A stretch of 64,000 nucleotides of DNA from Paralimibaculum aggregatum (GCF_030270585.1 NZ_BSYI01000017.1:41892-105891), one strand, 5' to 3'; positions 1-9,589 are shown, counted from the stretch's first letter. The notes: a model not told the origin generated them from the sequence alone. Made by a program: numbers and translations.

Positions 1-1295
1 TCCACCACACCCTCGATGGCGTCGATCGCGGTCTCGATCTCCTTCGGATAGACGTTGTAGCCGCCGGAGATGATCAGGTCCTTCGAGCGGCCGACGATGC
101 TGAGATAGCCATCCGCGTCATAGCGCCCGAGATCGCCGGTGATGAAGAAGCCGGTCTCGCGCAGTTCCTCGGCGGTCTTCTCCGGCATCCGCCAGTAGCC
201 CTTGAAGACGTTGGGCCCGCGCACCTCGACCATGCCGATCTCGCCGGCCGGCAGCGGCACCCCGGTCTCCGGATCGGTGACGACCACCTCCGTGCCCGGC
301 AGCGGGAAGCCGACCGTGCCGGCCCGGCGCTCGCCGTCATAGGGGTTGGAGCTGTTCATCGAGGTCTCGGTCATGCCGTAGCGCTCGAGGATCGCGTGGC
401 CGGTGCGGGCCTGCCAGTCGCGATGGGTCTCGGCCAGCAGCGGCGCGGAGCCCGAGATGAAGACGCGGATGTTCTTCACCGCCTCGCGGGAGAGGCCGGG
501 CTCGGCCAGCAGCCGGGTGTAGAAGGTCGGCACGCCCATCATCGCGGTCGCCCGTGGCAGGTCCTCCAGCACGGCGCCCGCGTCGAACTTCTCGCGGAAG
601 AGCAGCGCACCGCCGGCCACCAGCGTCGTGTTGGTCGCGACGAACAGCCCGTGGGTGTGGAAGATCGGCAGCGCATGCAGCAGCACGTCATCGGCGGTGA
701 ACTGCCAGAAATCCCTGAGCACCAGCGCGTTGGAGGCGAGGTTGTCATGGCTCAGCATGGCGCCCTTGGAGCGCCCGGTGGTGCCGGAGGTGTAGAGGAT
801 CGCCGCCAGGTCCTCCGGGCCGCGGGGCACGTCCGCGAAGCCCTCGGCGCTGTCGGGGACATGGCCGAGCAAGCTGCCATGCTCGCCGCCATCGTCCTGC
901 CAGACCCCGAGCGTCTCGAGCCGGCAGCCGGCGGCCGATGCCACCGGCTCCAGCGCCTCGCGCCGACCGGGGGCGCAGACCAGCAGCGAGGGCTCGGCAT
1001 TGCCGACGAAGTAGTCGATCTCCTGCGCCGTGTAGCCGGTGTTGAGCGGCAGGAAGACCGCCCCGGCCCGGATCACGCCGAGATAGAGCATCAGCGCCTC
1101 GATGCTCTTGTCCACCTGCACCGCCACCCGGTCGCCCGGCTTCACGCCGAGGCCGGTCACCGCCGCGGCCATCCGCGCCGAGAGCGCGGTCACGTCGCCA
1201 TAGCTGAAATGCCGCCCGTCGCGCAGTTCGGCGAATGGGTGGGTGGCCCGGTCGGTGCGCGAGAGGCCCAGCGTGTCGGCGAGATGGTTGGTCAT
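1..1295 (-). CDS. matB: Malonyl-CoA synthetase (3' end outside window)
   Basis: Acyl-CoA synthetase of the AMP-binding (ANL) family that activates malonate to malonyl-CoA with ATP and CoA in the cytoplasm. The first 431 residues lie in the window; family members have about 505, so the C-terminal lobe is missing only because the window ends. The P-loop motif YTSGTTGRSKG is at residues 168-178. The later RYGMTETSMNSSNPY segment is typical of malonyl-CoA synthetases rather than general acyl-CoA ligases, and the hinge region GDLGRYDADGY and the following IVGRSKD are present. ATG at 1295 is preceded by AAGGAG at 7-base spacing, and the gene starts 12 bases after the decarboxylase stop, so the two are co-transcribed. 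Family identity is firm; malonate specificity rests on motif plus context. Confidence 0.9.
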   Translation of the reverse strand, partial: MTNHLADTLGLSRTDRATHPFAELRDGRHFSYGDVTALSARMAAAVTGLGVKPGDRVAVQVDKSIEALMLYLGVIRAGAVFLPLNTGYTAQEIDYFVGNAEPSLLVCAPGRREALEPVASAAGCRLETLGVWQDDGGEHGSLLGHVPDSAEGFADVPRGPEDLAAILYTSGTTGRSKGAMLSHDNLASNALVLRDFWQFTADDVLLHALPIFHTHGLFVATNTTLVAGGALLFREKFDAGAVLEDLPRATAMMGVPTFYTRLLAEPGLSREAVKNIRVFISGSAPLLAETHRDWQARTGHAILERYGMTETSMNSSNPYDGERRAGTVGFPLPGTEVVVTDPETGVPLPAGEIGMVEVRGPNVFKGYWRMPEKTAEELRETGFFITGDLGRYDADGYLSIVGRSKDLIISGGYNVYPKEIETAIDAIEGVV

Positions 1296-1307
1296 CGGCG
1301 GTCTCCT

Positions 1308-2651
1308 TCAGGCACGCAGCAGCCGGCGCACGGACGCGCTCGCGGCCACGCTGCGTTCGTTCGCGAATGCCTCGTGGTTCTTCTCGATCTCGTCAAGGTC
1401 GTAGAGATAGTTGACCATCACGCCCCAGGCGCCGCGCAGCCCGCGGGCGGAATGGTCGGCGCCGGGGTTGACCCGCTCGAGCCGGGCGCCGTTGCCGAGG
1501 TGGAAGCGCGCCACCGGATCGGCCGGCAGCCCGCCGCGGCCCTTGCCTTCGAGCAGGTAGAGCGCGGTCAGCCGGCCGAGCCGCGCCGCATCCTCGGCGG
1601 CCTGGACCGCGTCGATGCTGCCATCCGGCGGGTCGAGCCGCATCACGGTGGCGCGCAGCTCGTCGTCGAGCAGCCCCGCCTCGCCGCGGCGGGCCTCGGC
1701 CAGCGCCCAGCCGCGCAGCCCCGGCACCGGGGAGAGCGTGACGAAGACCTTCACCGAGGGCGTCTCGCGGGCCAGCTCCTCGACCACCTGCTTGATCAGG
1801 AAGGAGCCGAAGGAGATCCCCCGCAGCCCGACCTGGCAGTTGGAGATCGAGTAGAACACCGCGGTGGTGGCGGATTTCGGGTCAAGCGGCTGGCGCTCCT
1901 GCGCGAGGATCGGGCCGATGGCGGCCGGGATCGCGTCGGTCAGCGCGACCTCGACGAAGATCAGCGGCTCGCCGGGCAGCGCCGGGTGGAAGAAGCCGTA
2001 GAGCCGCCGGTCCGGCGCGGCGACGCGGCGGCGCAGGTCGTCCCAGTCCTGGATCGCGTGCACCGCTTCATAGGCGATGATCTTCTCCAGCACCGAGGCC
2101 GACGTGTTCCAGTCGATGCTGCGCAGCTCGAGGAAGCCGCGGTTGAACCACGAGGCGAAGAGATGGCGGAAGTCGCTGTCGAGCGCCGCCAGCGCCCCGG
2201 CCTCCGGCGCCTCCCGCTCGGCGCGCAGGAAGGCAATCAGGTCCTCGCGCATCTTCACCAGCGCCGCGGTGCCGCCGGGCGCGCGGTTGAGCGTGCGCAG
2301 GAGGTGCTGGCTGCGCGGTTCGGCGGCGTCGTGCAGCGCCCGGGCAGCGGCCTCGCCGGGGGCGGCCTGCCATTCGGCCACCGCCGCCCCGAGCCGTGCG
2401 GCATCCGGCCCGAACCCGGTGGCGATGCGGCGCAGAACGTCGCGCCGCTCCGCCGTTCCGAACCCCGCGTATCCCTCAAGGATGCGCGCCGCCAGCGCCA
2501 GCCCCGTCGCCTCGCCGCGCCCGCCGAGAAGGTCCGCGCAGAGCCCGGCCAGCGCCTCGGGGGTCGGCGGCTCGGCATCGCCGATGCCGGAGATCGCGCG
2601 GCCGGCATCGGTGACGCGGGCCAGGAGATCGGACAGGATGCCGCCCGCCAT
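1308..2651 (-). CDS. matA: Malonyl-CoA decarboxylase
   Basis: Decarboxylates malonyl-CoA to acetyl-CoA and CO2, the second step of malonate catabolism. The 447-residue protein has the helical N-terminal region (about 1-170) and the acetyltransferase-like catalytic domain of the MCD family: FYSISNCQVGLRGISFG at about 266-282, LSPVPGLRGW at about 306-315, and a His-Ser pair in NPGADHSARGLRG near the C terminus that matches the catalytic region. The frame stays open upstream to 3017, but that part overlaps the TRAP permease; ATG at 2651 lies 2 bases after the permease stop and gives the family N terminus. It sits between the transporter and the synthetase genes in one operon. Confidence 0.92.
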   Translation of the reverse strand: MAGGILSDLLARVTDAGRAISGIGDAEPPTPEALAGLCADLLGGRGEATGLALAARILEGYAGFGTAERRDVLRRIATGFGPDAARLGAAVAEWQAAPGEAAARALHDAAEPRSQHLLRTLNRAPGGTAALVKMREDLIAFLRAEREAPEAGALAALDSDFRHLFASWFNRGFLELRSIDWNTSASVLEKIIAYEAVHAIQDWDDLRRRVAAPDRRLYGFFHPALPGEPLIFVEVALTDAIPAAIGPILAQERQPLDPKSATTAVFYSISNCQVGLRGISFGSFLIKQVVEELARETPSVKVFVTLSPVPGLRGWALAEARRGEAGLLDDELRATVMRLDPPDGSIDAVQAAEDAARLGRLTALYLLEGKGRGGLPADPVARFHLGNGARLERVNPGADHSARGLRGAWGVMVNYLYDLDEIEKNHEAFANERSVAASASVRRLLRA

Positions 2652-2653
2652 CG

Positions 2654-3982
2654 TCAGATCCCCCCGATCGCCGGGCCCATCACCAGATCCGGCAGCCAGG
2701 TCGCCAGCCCCGGAAAGGCGCAGAGGATCACGATCGCCAGCACCATGCAGAGCACATAGGGCACCGAGCCCACCAGGATCGTGCGCAGCGAGATGTCCGG
2801 CGCGATGCCGTTGATGACATAGAGGTTGAGGCCCACCGGCGGCGAGATCAGCCCGATCTCCATGTTGATGGTGAGCACCACGGCGAACCAGTAGGGATCG
2901 AACCCCGCGGTGGTGACGATCGGCAGCAGGATCGGCGCCGCCATCAGGATCACCGCCACCGGCGGCAGGAAGAAGCCGGCCACCAGCAGGAACAGGTTGA
3001 TCACCCCCATCAGCCACCAGCGGCCGATCTCCAGCGAGCCGATCCAGGCGGCGATCTCCTGCGTGATGAAGAGCGAGGAGAGCATGTAGGAGTAGACCCC
3101 CGCCGCGCCGATGATGAAGAGGATCATCACCGACTCGCGGGTCGAATCGCGCAGCACCCCCCAGATCGCGGTGAAGGAATACATCCGGTAGATCACCACC
3201 GCGAAGAGCACGCAGAGCAGCGCGCCCGGCGCCGCCGTTTCCGATGGCGTGGCGACGCCGCCATAGAGCACGAAGAGCACCGCGAGGATGATCGCGAGGA
3301 ACGGCAGCACCCGCGGCAGCACCTCGAACTTTTCGGCGCGGCTGTAGATGCGCCGCGTCAGCGCCTCGCCGCCCTGCCCCGCCGCCCAGGTGGCATAGAG
3401 CGACCAGACCATGAAGAGCCCGACCAGCAGCAGCCCCGGCAGCACGCCGGCGAGGAACAGCCGGCCGATCGAGGTGTCGGTGGCGATGCCGTAGACGATC
3501 ATCGTCACCGAGGGCGGGATCAGGATGCCGAGGGTGCCGCCGGCGGCGATGGAGCCCGCCGCCACACCGTCCGGAAAGCCGCGCCGGCGCATCTCCGGGA
3601 TGCCCATCTTGCCGATGGCGGCGCAGGTGGCCGGCGAGGAGCCCGACATCGCCGCGAACAGCGCGCAGGCCCCGAGATTGGAGATCACCAGCCCGCCGGG
3701 CACCCGGGTCAGCCAGCGCTCCAGCGCCTCGTAGAGATCGGCCCCGGCCCGGGTGGAGGCGATCGCCGCCCCCATGATCACGAACATCGGGATCGAGAGC
3801 AGCGCGAAATTGTCGAGCTGGGAGAAGAACTTGTAGGGAAGTTCTTCGAGTGCGCCGGGGCCGTCGAAGATCGCGATGAAGGCGGAGGCGGTGATCAGCA
3901 GGCCGACCGCCACCGGAATGCCGGCAACCAGGATCAGCACGGTTGCGATGGCGACGAACGCGCCGAGGGTAAGCGGGTCCAT
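2654..3982 (-). CDS. matM: TRAP transporter large permease (DctM type), probable malonate uptake
   Basis: Large membrane subunit of a tripartite ATP-independent periplasmic transporter; it forms the sodium-coupled translocation path. The 442-residue protein is almost wholly hydrophobic, with about a dozen membrane spans and the DctM signatures of the family (GIPVAVGLL near the N terminus, a SGSSPATCAAIGKMGIPEM stretch around residues 113-131). Length is normal for DctM. It follows the small permease gene by one base and precedes malonyl-CoA decarboxylase by two. The assignment to malonate comes from the operon (MatPQM-type TRAP systems are known in rhizobia) and not from the permease sequence itself. 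Confidence 0.88.
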   Translation of the reverse strand: MDPLTLGAFVAIATVLILVAGIPVAVGLLITASAFIAIFDGPGALEELPYKFFSQLDNFALLSIPMFVIMGAAIASTRAGADLYEALERWLTRVPGGLVISNLGACALFAAMSGSSPATCAAIGKMGIPEMRRRGFPDGVAAGSIAAGGTLGILIPPSVTMIVYGIATDTSIGRLFLAGVLPGLLLVGLFMVWSLYATWAAGQGGEALTRRIYSRAEKFEVLPRVLPFLAIILAVLFVLYGGVATPSETAAPGALLCVLFAVVIYRMYSFTAIWGVLRDSTRESVMILFIIGAAGVYSYMLSSLFITQEIAAWIGSLEIGRWWLMGVINLFLLVAGFFLPPVAVILMAAPILLPIVTTAGFDPYWFAVVLTINMEIGLISPPVGLNLYVINGIAPDISLRTILVGSVPYVLCMVLAIVILCAFPGLATWLPDLVMGPAIGGI

Positions 3983-3983
3983 G

Positions 3984-4520
3984 TCAGCGGGCCTCCGGCG
4001 GCGGCGCGATCTCGGCGGCGAAATCGGCGATGAGCTGCAGCAGATAGAGCCCGAAACCCACCGGCATGGCGAGATAGGGCACCCAGAGTTTCACGTCCCA
4101 GGCGGTGCCGGAGCGCCAGCCGCGGTCGAAATGGAGTTTCCAGACATCATAGGAATGCCAGGCCATCAGCCCGATCATCGCCACCGCCAGCGCCAGCGTG
4201 ATCGCGGCGAGCACCCGCCGCGCGCCGCGCGGCAGCATCTCGGGGATCAGGTCGACCTGCACATGGCCGCGGCGGCGCTGCACATAGGGCAGCCCGAGCA
4301 GCGTCGCGGCGATCATCAGATAGGTCACCGCCTCGGTCTGCCATATCGTCGAGCCGTTGAGCACGTAGCGCACGACCACCATCTGGCAGGTGATCAGCAC
4401 CGCGGCGGCGATCATCGTGGCGGAACAGACGCCGGAGACCGTCGAGAGCGCGCCGACGAGGCGCTGCAGCCGGGTCTCCGGGCGGGGCTTGTCGGTGCCG
4501 GTGGGAAGGGCGTGGGACAT
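3984..4520 (-). CDS. matQ: TRAP transporter small permease (DctQ type)
   Basis: Small membrane subunit of the same TRAP transporter. The 178-residue protein shows four predicted membrane helices, starting near residues 35-55 (VCSATMIAAAVLITCQMVVV), and the DctQ-type patch EAVTYLMIAATLLGLPYVQ followed by RRRGHVQVDLIP. It is needed together with the large permease for transport. It lies one base upstream of the large permease gene and about 80 bases downstream of the binding-protein gene, the usual P-Q-M order. Confidence 0.88.
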   Translation of the reverse strand: MSHALPTGTDKPRPETRLQRLVGALSTVSGVCSATMIAAAVLITCQMVVVRYVLNGSTIWQTEAVTYLMIAATLLGLPYVQRRRGHVQVDLIPEMLPRGARRVLAAITLALAVAMIGLMAWHSYDVWKLHFDRGWRSGTAWDVKLWVPYLAMPVGFGLYLLQLIADFAAEIAPPPEAR

Positions 4521-4601
4521 GCGGCCTCCTTGCCTCGGAACGTGCGGGGGAGCGGGGTCGCGTCAGGGGCGCGGCGGGCGGCCCGCCGCACCCCGATGGC
4601 A

Positions 4602-5597
4602 TCACTCGACGGCGAGGGCGAGGTCGAGCAGGCGCTGGCCGTCAGGCACGCTCTCGAGGAAGGCCTTGTAGGACGACTCCTTGGCGATGGCGCGCCAGGC
4701 GTCGAAATCCTCCTGGCTCATCTGCACGATCTCGGCGCCGTTCTCCTCGAACACCCGGGCCGACTCGGCATCGGCCTTCTTGGCCTCCTCGAGGTAATAG
4801 GCCTCGGCCTTGGCGGCGCCAGCCCTCAGCGCGGCCTGCTGCTCGGGCGTCAGGCCCTCGAAGGTCGACTTGTTCATCAGCATCGGCTGATACATGAACC
4901 AGAGCGCCACGTCGCCGGCCGGGGTGTAGCAGGAGATCTGCTCGTAGAGCCGGTAGGAGACGAAGCTCGAGGAGGAGGTGTTGGCCGCGTCGAGCACGCC
5001 GGTCTGCATCGCGGTGTAGATCTCCGAGGAGGCCATCGAGGCGATCGAGGCGCCCGCCGCGGCGAGCATCTGCTCGAAGGCCTTGCCGGCGGCACGGGTC
5101 TGCATGCCCTGCACGTCGTCCGGGCTGGTGATGCACCTGTCCTTGCCGCCGAAGCCGCCGGCCAGGTAGCCGTGCACCAGGACCATCACGTCGTCCTCGG
5201 CCATCAGCGCCTCGATCTCGTCCATGAAGGCGCTCTCGTTGAGGCGCGCGGCATGGTCGTGGTTCTTCACGAGGCCGGGCATCAGGGTGAGGTTGTATTC
5301 GGGCCGTTCGCCGCCGGCATAGGAAAGCGGGAACACCGTCATGTCGAGCCGTCCGGTGGAGAGCGGGCGATACTGCTCGCGCGGCTTGAACAGCGATTTC
5401 GACGGGTAGATCTTGATCTCGAGATCGACATCGGCCGCCGCGACCTCCTCGGCCACGATCTCGGCGATCTTGTGGCGCACGTCAGAGGTCGACCACTGGT
5501 GGCTGAGCTTGAGCTCGGCCGCGCCGGCCGGGACGGCGAGCGCGAGGGCGAGCGCGGAAGCGCCGAGGGCGGACAGGGTCCGGTTTCTGCTGGTCAT
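4602..5597 (-). CDS. matP: TRAP transporter periplasmic binding protein (DctP type)
   Basis: Periplasmic solute-binding subunit that captures the dicarboxylate and delivers it to the QM permease. The 331-residue precursor begins MTSRNRTLSALGASALALAL, a clear signal peptide with cleavage likely after GAA near residue 26. The mature protein has the DctP fold features, including FEGLTPEQQAALRAGAAKAE near the C terminus. Two ATG codons are adjacent at 5600 and 5597; GGAGG is only 2 bases from the first and 5 from the second, so 5597 is preferred. An open frame upstream to 5729 has no signal peptide at its start. The gene is first in the malonate operon and is divergent from the GntR regulator. 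Confidence 0.88.
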   Translation of the reverse strand: MTSRNRTLSALGASALALALAVPAGAAELKLSHQWSTSDVRHKIAEIVAEEVAAADVDLEIKIYPSKSLFKPREQYRPLSTGRLDMTVFPLSYAGGERPEYNLTLMPGLVKNHDHAARLNESAFMDEIEALMAEDDVMVLVHGYLAGGFGGKDRCITSPDDVQGMQTRAAGKAFEQMLAAAGASIASMASSEIYTAMQTGVLDAANTSSSSFVSYRLYEQISCYTPAGDVALWFMYQPMLMNKSTFEGLTPEQQAALRAGAAKAEAYYLEEAKKADAESARVFEENGAEIVQMSQEDFDAWRAIAKESSYKAFLESVPDGQRLLDLALAVE

Positions 5598-5699
5598 CAT
5601 TTCCTCCCGGGTTTCGGGCGCATTGGCCCTTGTGTCGAATCGATCCGAGCCGATCCGCTGCGCATGAGCTAACCCGAGATGCGTCCGCCGGGCAAGTTG

Positions 5700-5711
5700 A
5701 ATGTATACATT
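5700..5711. promoter_or_regulatory. Palindromic operator between dctP and gntR
   Basis: A perfect 12-base palindrome, AATGTATACATT, lies between the divergent binding-protein gene (start 5597) and the GntR regulator (start 5796). TGTATACA-type palindromes are typical operators for FCD-type GntR regulators such as this one. Binding here would cover the promoters of both units. The sequence is seen; its assignment to this regulator is inferred from position and family habit. Confidence 0.65.
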
Positions 5712-5795
5712 TGGAGCCCAAAAGGACACGGATGCTTGATTTCGGTCGACGGATCGGCAAGGCTGTGCCCCTCGCCCCCTGCCCCGGAGCCCGAA

Positions 5796-6449
5796 ATGGC
5801 CGAACGCCGCGCCGATGGCCTACGCGACATCCTCGAGGAGGACATTCTCACCGGCGCGCTCGGCCCCGGCACCCGGCTCGAGGAGCCGGCGCTGGCGCAG
5901 CGCTTCGGCGTCTCGCGCACGCCGATCCGCGAGGCGCTGGCGCAGCTTGCCGCCGCCGGCCTGATCGAGCAGCGCCGCCAGCGCGGCAGCTTCGTCGCCG
6001 AGATCGGGCCGCGGCGGCTGCTGGAGATGTTCGAGGTGATGGCCGAGCTGGAGGGGCTCTGCGCGGCGCTCACCGCGCGCCGGGCAAGCCCGCCCCAGGT
6101 GACCGAGCTGCGCCGGCTGCATGACGAGCTGGCCCGCCCCGCGGCGGACGGGGATCTCGACGTCTACTACTATGGCAACGAGCGCCTGCACGCGGCGATC
6201 CGGGCGGCCTGCGGCAACTCCTTCCTGATCGAGCAGGCGGAGGCGCTGCAGCGCCGGCTCAAGCCCTATCGCCGGCACCAGCTCCGGGCGCGCGGGCGCA
6301 TCGAGCGCTCGAACGCCGAGCACGCGGAGGTCGTCGAGGCGATCGAGGCGGCGGACCCGCAGGCCGCGTCGGCGGCGATGCGGGCCCATGTGGCGGTGCA
6401 GGGCGAGCGGGTGACCGACCTGCTGGCGGCGCTCGACCCCGCTGGCTGA
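5796..6449 (+). CDS. matR: GntR family (FCD) regulator of the malonate operon
   Basis: DNA-binding regulator that probably responds to malonate or malonyl-CoA and controls the divergent transport and catabolism operon. The 217-residue protein has an N-terminal winged helix (LEEPALAQRFGVSRTPIREA, about residues 28-47, with the wing RRQRGSFV) and a C-terminal all-helical FCD ligand domain with the usual Asp/His-rich region (DVYYYGNERLHAAI). The chosen ATG at 5796 has GGAG at 6-base spacing. The frame is open upstream to 5679 but that extension would cross the operator. Family call is firm; the ligand is inferred from the neighbours. Confidence 0.85.
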   Translation: MAERRADGLRDILEEDILTGALGPGTRLEEPALAQRFGVSRTPIREALAQLAAAGLIEQRRQRGSFVAEIGPRRLLEMFEVMAELEGLCAALTARRASPPQVTELRRLHDELARPAADGDLDVYYYGNERLHAAIRAACGNSFLIEQAEALQRRLKPYRRHQLRARGRIERSNAEHAEVVEAIEAADPQAASAAMRAHVAVQGERVTDLLAALDPAG

Positions 6450-6461
6450 ACGGGCCGGCCC

Positions 6462-8048
6462 TCAGGCGGCGCCGGCAAGCTCCCCGGCCAGCGCCCTGTC
6501 GATCAGCGCCACCGTCTCGGCCACACCGTAGAGCGCGACGAAGCTGCCGAAGCGCGGGCCCTGGCTGGTGCCGAGCAGCACCTCGTAGATCGCCTTGAAC
6601 CAGTCGCGCAGCGGCTCGAAGCCGTGCTCCTTGCCGACGGCGAAGACGATGGTCTGCAGCGCCTCGCCATCGCTCTCCCCCGCATGCGCCGCGAGCCGGC
6701 CGCGCAGATCCTCCAGCGCCGCCCGCTCGCGCGGGTCCGGTGCGCGGAAGGTCTTGGTGGGCGCGACGAAGTCCTCGAAATACTTCACCGCATGGCCCGC
6801 CGCGGCATCGAGGCCGGGATGCGTCTCCGGGCTCGCCTCCGGCGCATAGCGGCGGATGAAGCCCCACATCATCTCCTTGTCATGCGCCGAGGAGGCCGAG
6901 GCCAGCGTCAGCAGCATCGAGAAGGGCACTGCCAGATCGCTCTCCGGCACCGCCTCGCCGTGGATCGCCCAGACCGGGTTGGCCAGCCGCTTCGCCAGAT
7001 CCTGGCCGGGATAGGCGCGCAGATGCTGGTGATACTCGTCCACCGTCTTCGGGATCACGTCGAAGAACAGCCGCTTGGCGGTCTTCGGCTTCTGGTACAT
7101 GAACAGCGAGAGGCTCTCGGGGCTGGCATAGCTCAGCCAGTCCTCGATGCTCAGGCCATTGCCCTTGGACTTGGAGATCTTCTCGCCGTTCTCGTCGAGG
7201 AAGAGCTCGTAGTTGAAGCCCTCCGGCGACGGGCGCCCGAGGGCGCGGCAGATCTTGCTCGACTGGGTGACCGAGTCGATCAGGTCCTTGCCCGCCATCT
7301 CGTAGTCCACCCCCAGCGCGGCCCAGCGCATCGCCCAGTCGGGCTTCCACTGCATCTTGACGTTGCCGCCCGTCACCGGGATCTCGACGCGCTCGCCGTC
7401 CGGCTCCTCGTAGACGATGGTGCCCCTGGCGACGTTGCGCTCCAGCGTCGGCACCTGCAGCACATGGCCGGTCTTCGGGCTCACCGGCAGGAACGGCGAA
7501 TAGGTCGCCCGCCGCTCCTCGCCCAGCGTCGGCAGCATGATCTCCTGGATCCTGTCGAAGCGCTCCAGCGCCACCAGCAGCATCTCGTCGAAGCGGCCGG
7601 CGCGGTAATACTCGGTCGAGCTGGCAAACTCGTACTCGAAGCCGAACTGGTCGAGGAACGCCATCAGCCGGGCATTGTTGTGCTGGCCGAAGGAGGGATG
7701 CGTGCCGAAGGGGTCGGGCACCTCGGTCAGCGGCTTGTTCAGGTGCCCGGCCAGCATCTCGCGGTTGGGCACGTTGCCCGGCACCTTGCGCAGCCCGTCC
7801 ATGTCGTCGGAGAAGCAGATCAGCCGGGTCGGGATATCGGACATCGCCTCGAAGGCATGGCGGACCATGGTGGTGCGCGCCACCTCGCCGAAGGTGCCGA
7901 TATGCGGCAGCCCGCTCGGGCCATAGCCCGTCTCGAACAGCGCGTAGCCCTTCTCCGGCGGCGTCTTCTCGAAGCGCTTGACCAGCTTTCTCGCCTCCTC
8001 GAAGCACCAGGCTTTGCAGGCAAGGGCAGCGTCGCGCATCTCACTCAT
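6462..8048 (-). CDS. lysK: Lysyl-tRNA synthetase, class I
   Basis: Charges tRNA-Lys with lysine using a class I (Rossmann) active site unrelated to the class II LysRS of most bacteria. The 528-residue protein has the HIGH-type signature as [14 protein letters not shown] (about residues 45-58) and the KMSKS-type loop as [11 protein letters not shown] in the middle; the C-terminal helical region binds the anticodon. Length is normal for the family. Class I LysRS is the usual form in alphaproteobacteria, so this fits the host. It is convergent with the GntR gene, 12 bases apart. Confidence 0.95.
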   Translation of the reverse strand: MSEMRDAALACKAWCFEEARKLVKRFEKTPPEKGYALFETGYGPSGLPHIGTFGEVARTTMVRHAFEAMSDIPTRLICFSDDMDGLRKVPGNVPNREMLAGHLNKPLTEVPDPFGTHPSFGQHNNARLMAFLDQFGFEYEFASSTEYYRAGRFDEMLLVALERFDRIQEIMLPTLGEERRATYSPFLPVSPKTGHVLQVPTLERNVARGTIVYEEPDGERVEIPVTGGNVKMQWKPDWAMRWAALGVDYEMAGKDLIDSVTQSSKICRALGRPSPEGFNYELFLDENGEKISKSKGNGLSIEDWLSYASPESLSLFMYQKPKTAKRLFFDVIPKTVDEYHQHLRAYPGQDLAKRLANPVWAIHGEAVPESDLAVPFSMLLTLASASSAHDKEMMWGFIRRYAPEASPETHPGLDAAAGHAVKYFEDFVAPTKTFRAPDPRERAALEDLRGRLAAHAGESDGEALQTIVFAVGKEHGFEPLRDWFKAIYEVLLGTSQGPRFGSFVALYGVAETVALIDRALAGELAGAA

Positions 8049-8155
8049 CGGTCCGGTTCCTCTGTCTCGGCGCCTCTCCCGGCGCTGGCATCACGCCTAG
8101 TCCTGCGGCACCGCCCGGTCAACAGAGCGTCGCCTGCACCGGCAGGCCGGCACCG

Positions 8156-8197
8156 GGCAATTGGCATCAGGCGATTGGCGCGGGGCGATTGGCGCCG
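8156..8197. repeat. Three tandem 14-bp repeats upstream of the MipA-like gene
   Basis: Three consecutive 14-base units begin at 8156, 8170 and 8184. The second and third share GGCGATTGGCGC; the first is a diverged copy, GGCAATTGGCAT. They lie in the 202-base gap between lysK and the MipA-like gene, about 55 bases before the start codon of the latter, and could be regulator half-sites spaced near one and a third helical turns or a small slipped-strand repeat. Confidence 0.6.
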
Positions 8198-8250
8198 GGG
8201 CCATCACCGCCCTACCTCTATCGGCAGTTGCAGAAGCGAAGGAGGCTCCC

Positions 8251-9075
8251 ATGCCGATCCGCCCCAGCACGACCCGCCCCCCGACGGCCCCGTTGCAGGC
8301 CATCAGCGCCCTCGGCATCCTCGCGGCGCTCGCCGCCGCCCCCGCCGCCGCCCAGGAGACATTCGAGGGCAGTGTCGGCCTCGGCGCGGGGTTCAACACG
8401 GAATACGAGGGGGCCGACGAGTATCACCCGATCCCGGTCGTGCCGATCTCGCTGCGCTATCAGGGCTTCGGCCTGCAGACCGCGGGACAGGGCGTGCAGA
8501 TCGACGTATCGGGCATCCGCTTCATCGATTTCGGGCCGCTGGTGCAATATCGCAGCAATCGCGGCTCGGATGTCGACGACCCGGTGGTGGCACTGCTGCC
8601 GGAGGTCGATGCGGCGGTGGAGATCGGCGGCTTCGTCGAGATCAACCTGCCCTTCTTCCTGCCCGGCACCGATGCCTTCACCTTCATCGGCCGCTTCACC
8701 TACGACATCGCCGATTCCCATGGCGGCGTGCTGATCCAGCCGGGGCTGCGCTATTCCGTGCCGATCGGCGAGGACATCCGGATCAACCTGATCGGCACCA
8801 CCACCTTCGCCTCGGAGGACTACAACGAGACCTATTTCGGCGTGACCCCGGCGGCGAGCATGGCCTCCGGCCTGCCGGTCTACGATGCCGGCGCCGGCTT
8901 CAAGGACATCTCGGCGACGCTGGCCGGCAGCTACTACTTCTCCGAGCACTGGGGCGTGACGGCGGTGATGCGCTACACCATGCTGGTCGGCGACGCGGCG
9001 GACAGCCCGATCACCGAGCTGCGCGGCAGCCGGAACCAGTTCCTCGGCGGGCTGGCGCTCAGCTACCGCTTCTGA
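8251..9075 (+). CDS. MipA/OmpV family outer membrane protein
   Basis: Predicted outer membrane beta-barrel of the MipA/OmpV family, whose founding member scaffolds a murein transglycosylase. The 274-residue precursor has a signal peptide ending in APAAAQ near residue 33, followed by the family opening GSVGLGAGFNTEYEGADEY and PIPVVPISLRYQGF, alternating hydrophobic strands, and a C-terminal LALSYRF ending in an aromatic residue as expected for barrel insertion. ATG at 8251 has AAGGAGG at 6-base spacing. The substrate or partner is unknown. It stands alone on the plus strand. Confidence 0.8.
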   Translation: MPIRPSTTRPPTAPLQAISALGILAALAAAPAAAQETFEGSVGLGAGFNTEYEGADEYHPIPVVPISLRYQGFGLQTAGQGVQIDVSGIRFIDFGPLVQYRSNRGSDVDDPVVALLPEVDAAVEIGGFVEINLPFFLPGTDAFTFIGRFTYDIADSHGGVLIQPGLRYSVPIGEDIRINLIGTTTFASEDYNETYFGVTPAASMASGLPVYDAGAGFKDISATLAGSYYFSEHWGVTAVMRYTMLVGDAADSPITELRGSRNQFLGGLALSYRF

Positions 9076-9160
9076 CGCCGGCGTTCACGTCCGCGAGGCT
9101 TGCCAAGCCCCTGCGGCCGCGCATAGCGTGCGGCCCGCACTGCGCTGCATGGAGACACGC

Positions 9161-9589
9161 ATGAACACCGACATCCTCAGCCCGCAGGACGCGCTCATCG
9201 CGGTGATGATCGCCGTCTCGGCGGCCGACGAGAAGATCGTCCAGAGCGAGCTTGCGGCGATCACCTCGATCGTCGGCATCCTGCCGGTCTTCGAGGGCTA
9301 CGACCGCGACCGCATCGGCCACATCTCGTCGCTGGTCGCCGATCTCTTCGAGGAGGAGGACGGCATCGACGCGCTGATCGGCCTCGTCGAGGGCGCCCTG
9401 CCCGACCATCTGCGCGAGACCGCCTATGCGCTGGCCTGCGACGTCGCCGCCGCCGACGGGCGCATCCAGCAGACCGAGATGCGCATGCTCGAGATCATCC
9501 GCCACGATCTGCGCGTCGGCCGGCTGGCGGCTGCCGCGATCGAGCGCGGCGCCCGCGCGCGCCACCAGAAGCTCGAGCCGGTGGCCTGA
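9161..9589 (+). CDS. TerB-like protein
   Basis: Cytosolic helical protein of the TerB superfamily, sometimes annotated as tellurite-resistance-like. The 142 residues contain two related halves, each with a metal-binding-like acidic patch: SAADEKIVQSE at about 20-30 and AAADGRIQQTE at about 94-104, the DxxxxxxE pattern of TerB domains. No other ter gene is nearby, so a direct tellurite role is not supported. ATG at 9161 has GGAG at 6-base spacing. The exact function is unknown. Confidence 0.72.
   Translation: MNTDILSPQDALIAVMIAVSAADEKIVQSELAAITSIVGILPVFEGYDRDRIGHISSLVADLFEEEDGIDALIGLVEGALPDHLRETAYALACDVAAADGRIQQTEMRMLEIIRHDLRVGRLAAAAIERGARARHQKLEPVA

Noticed and set aside
396..2759. A 787-codon open frame on the plus strand
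   Set aside because: It is antisense to the malonyl-CoA synthetase and decarboxylase genes, which show clear family motifs. Long antisense frames are common in such GC-rich DNA because stop codons are scarce.
9161..9589. Tellurite resistance operon
   Set aside because: Only a lone TerB-like gene is present; no terC, terD, terZ or other partner is nearby.
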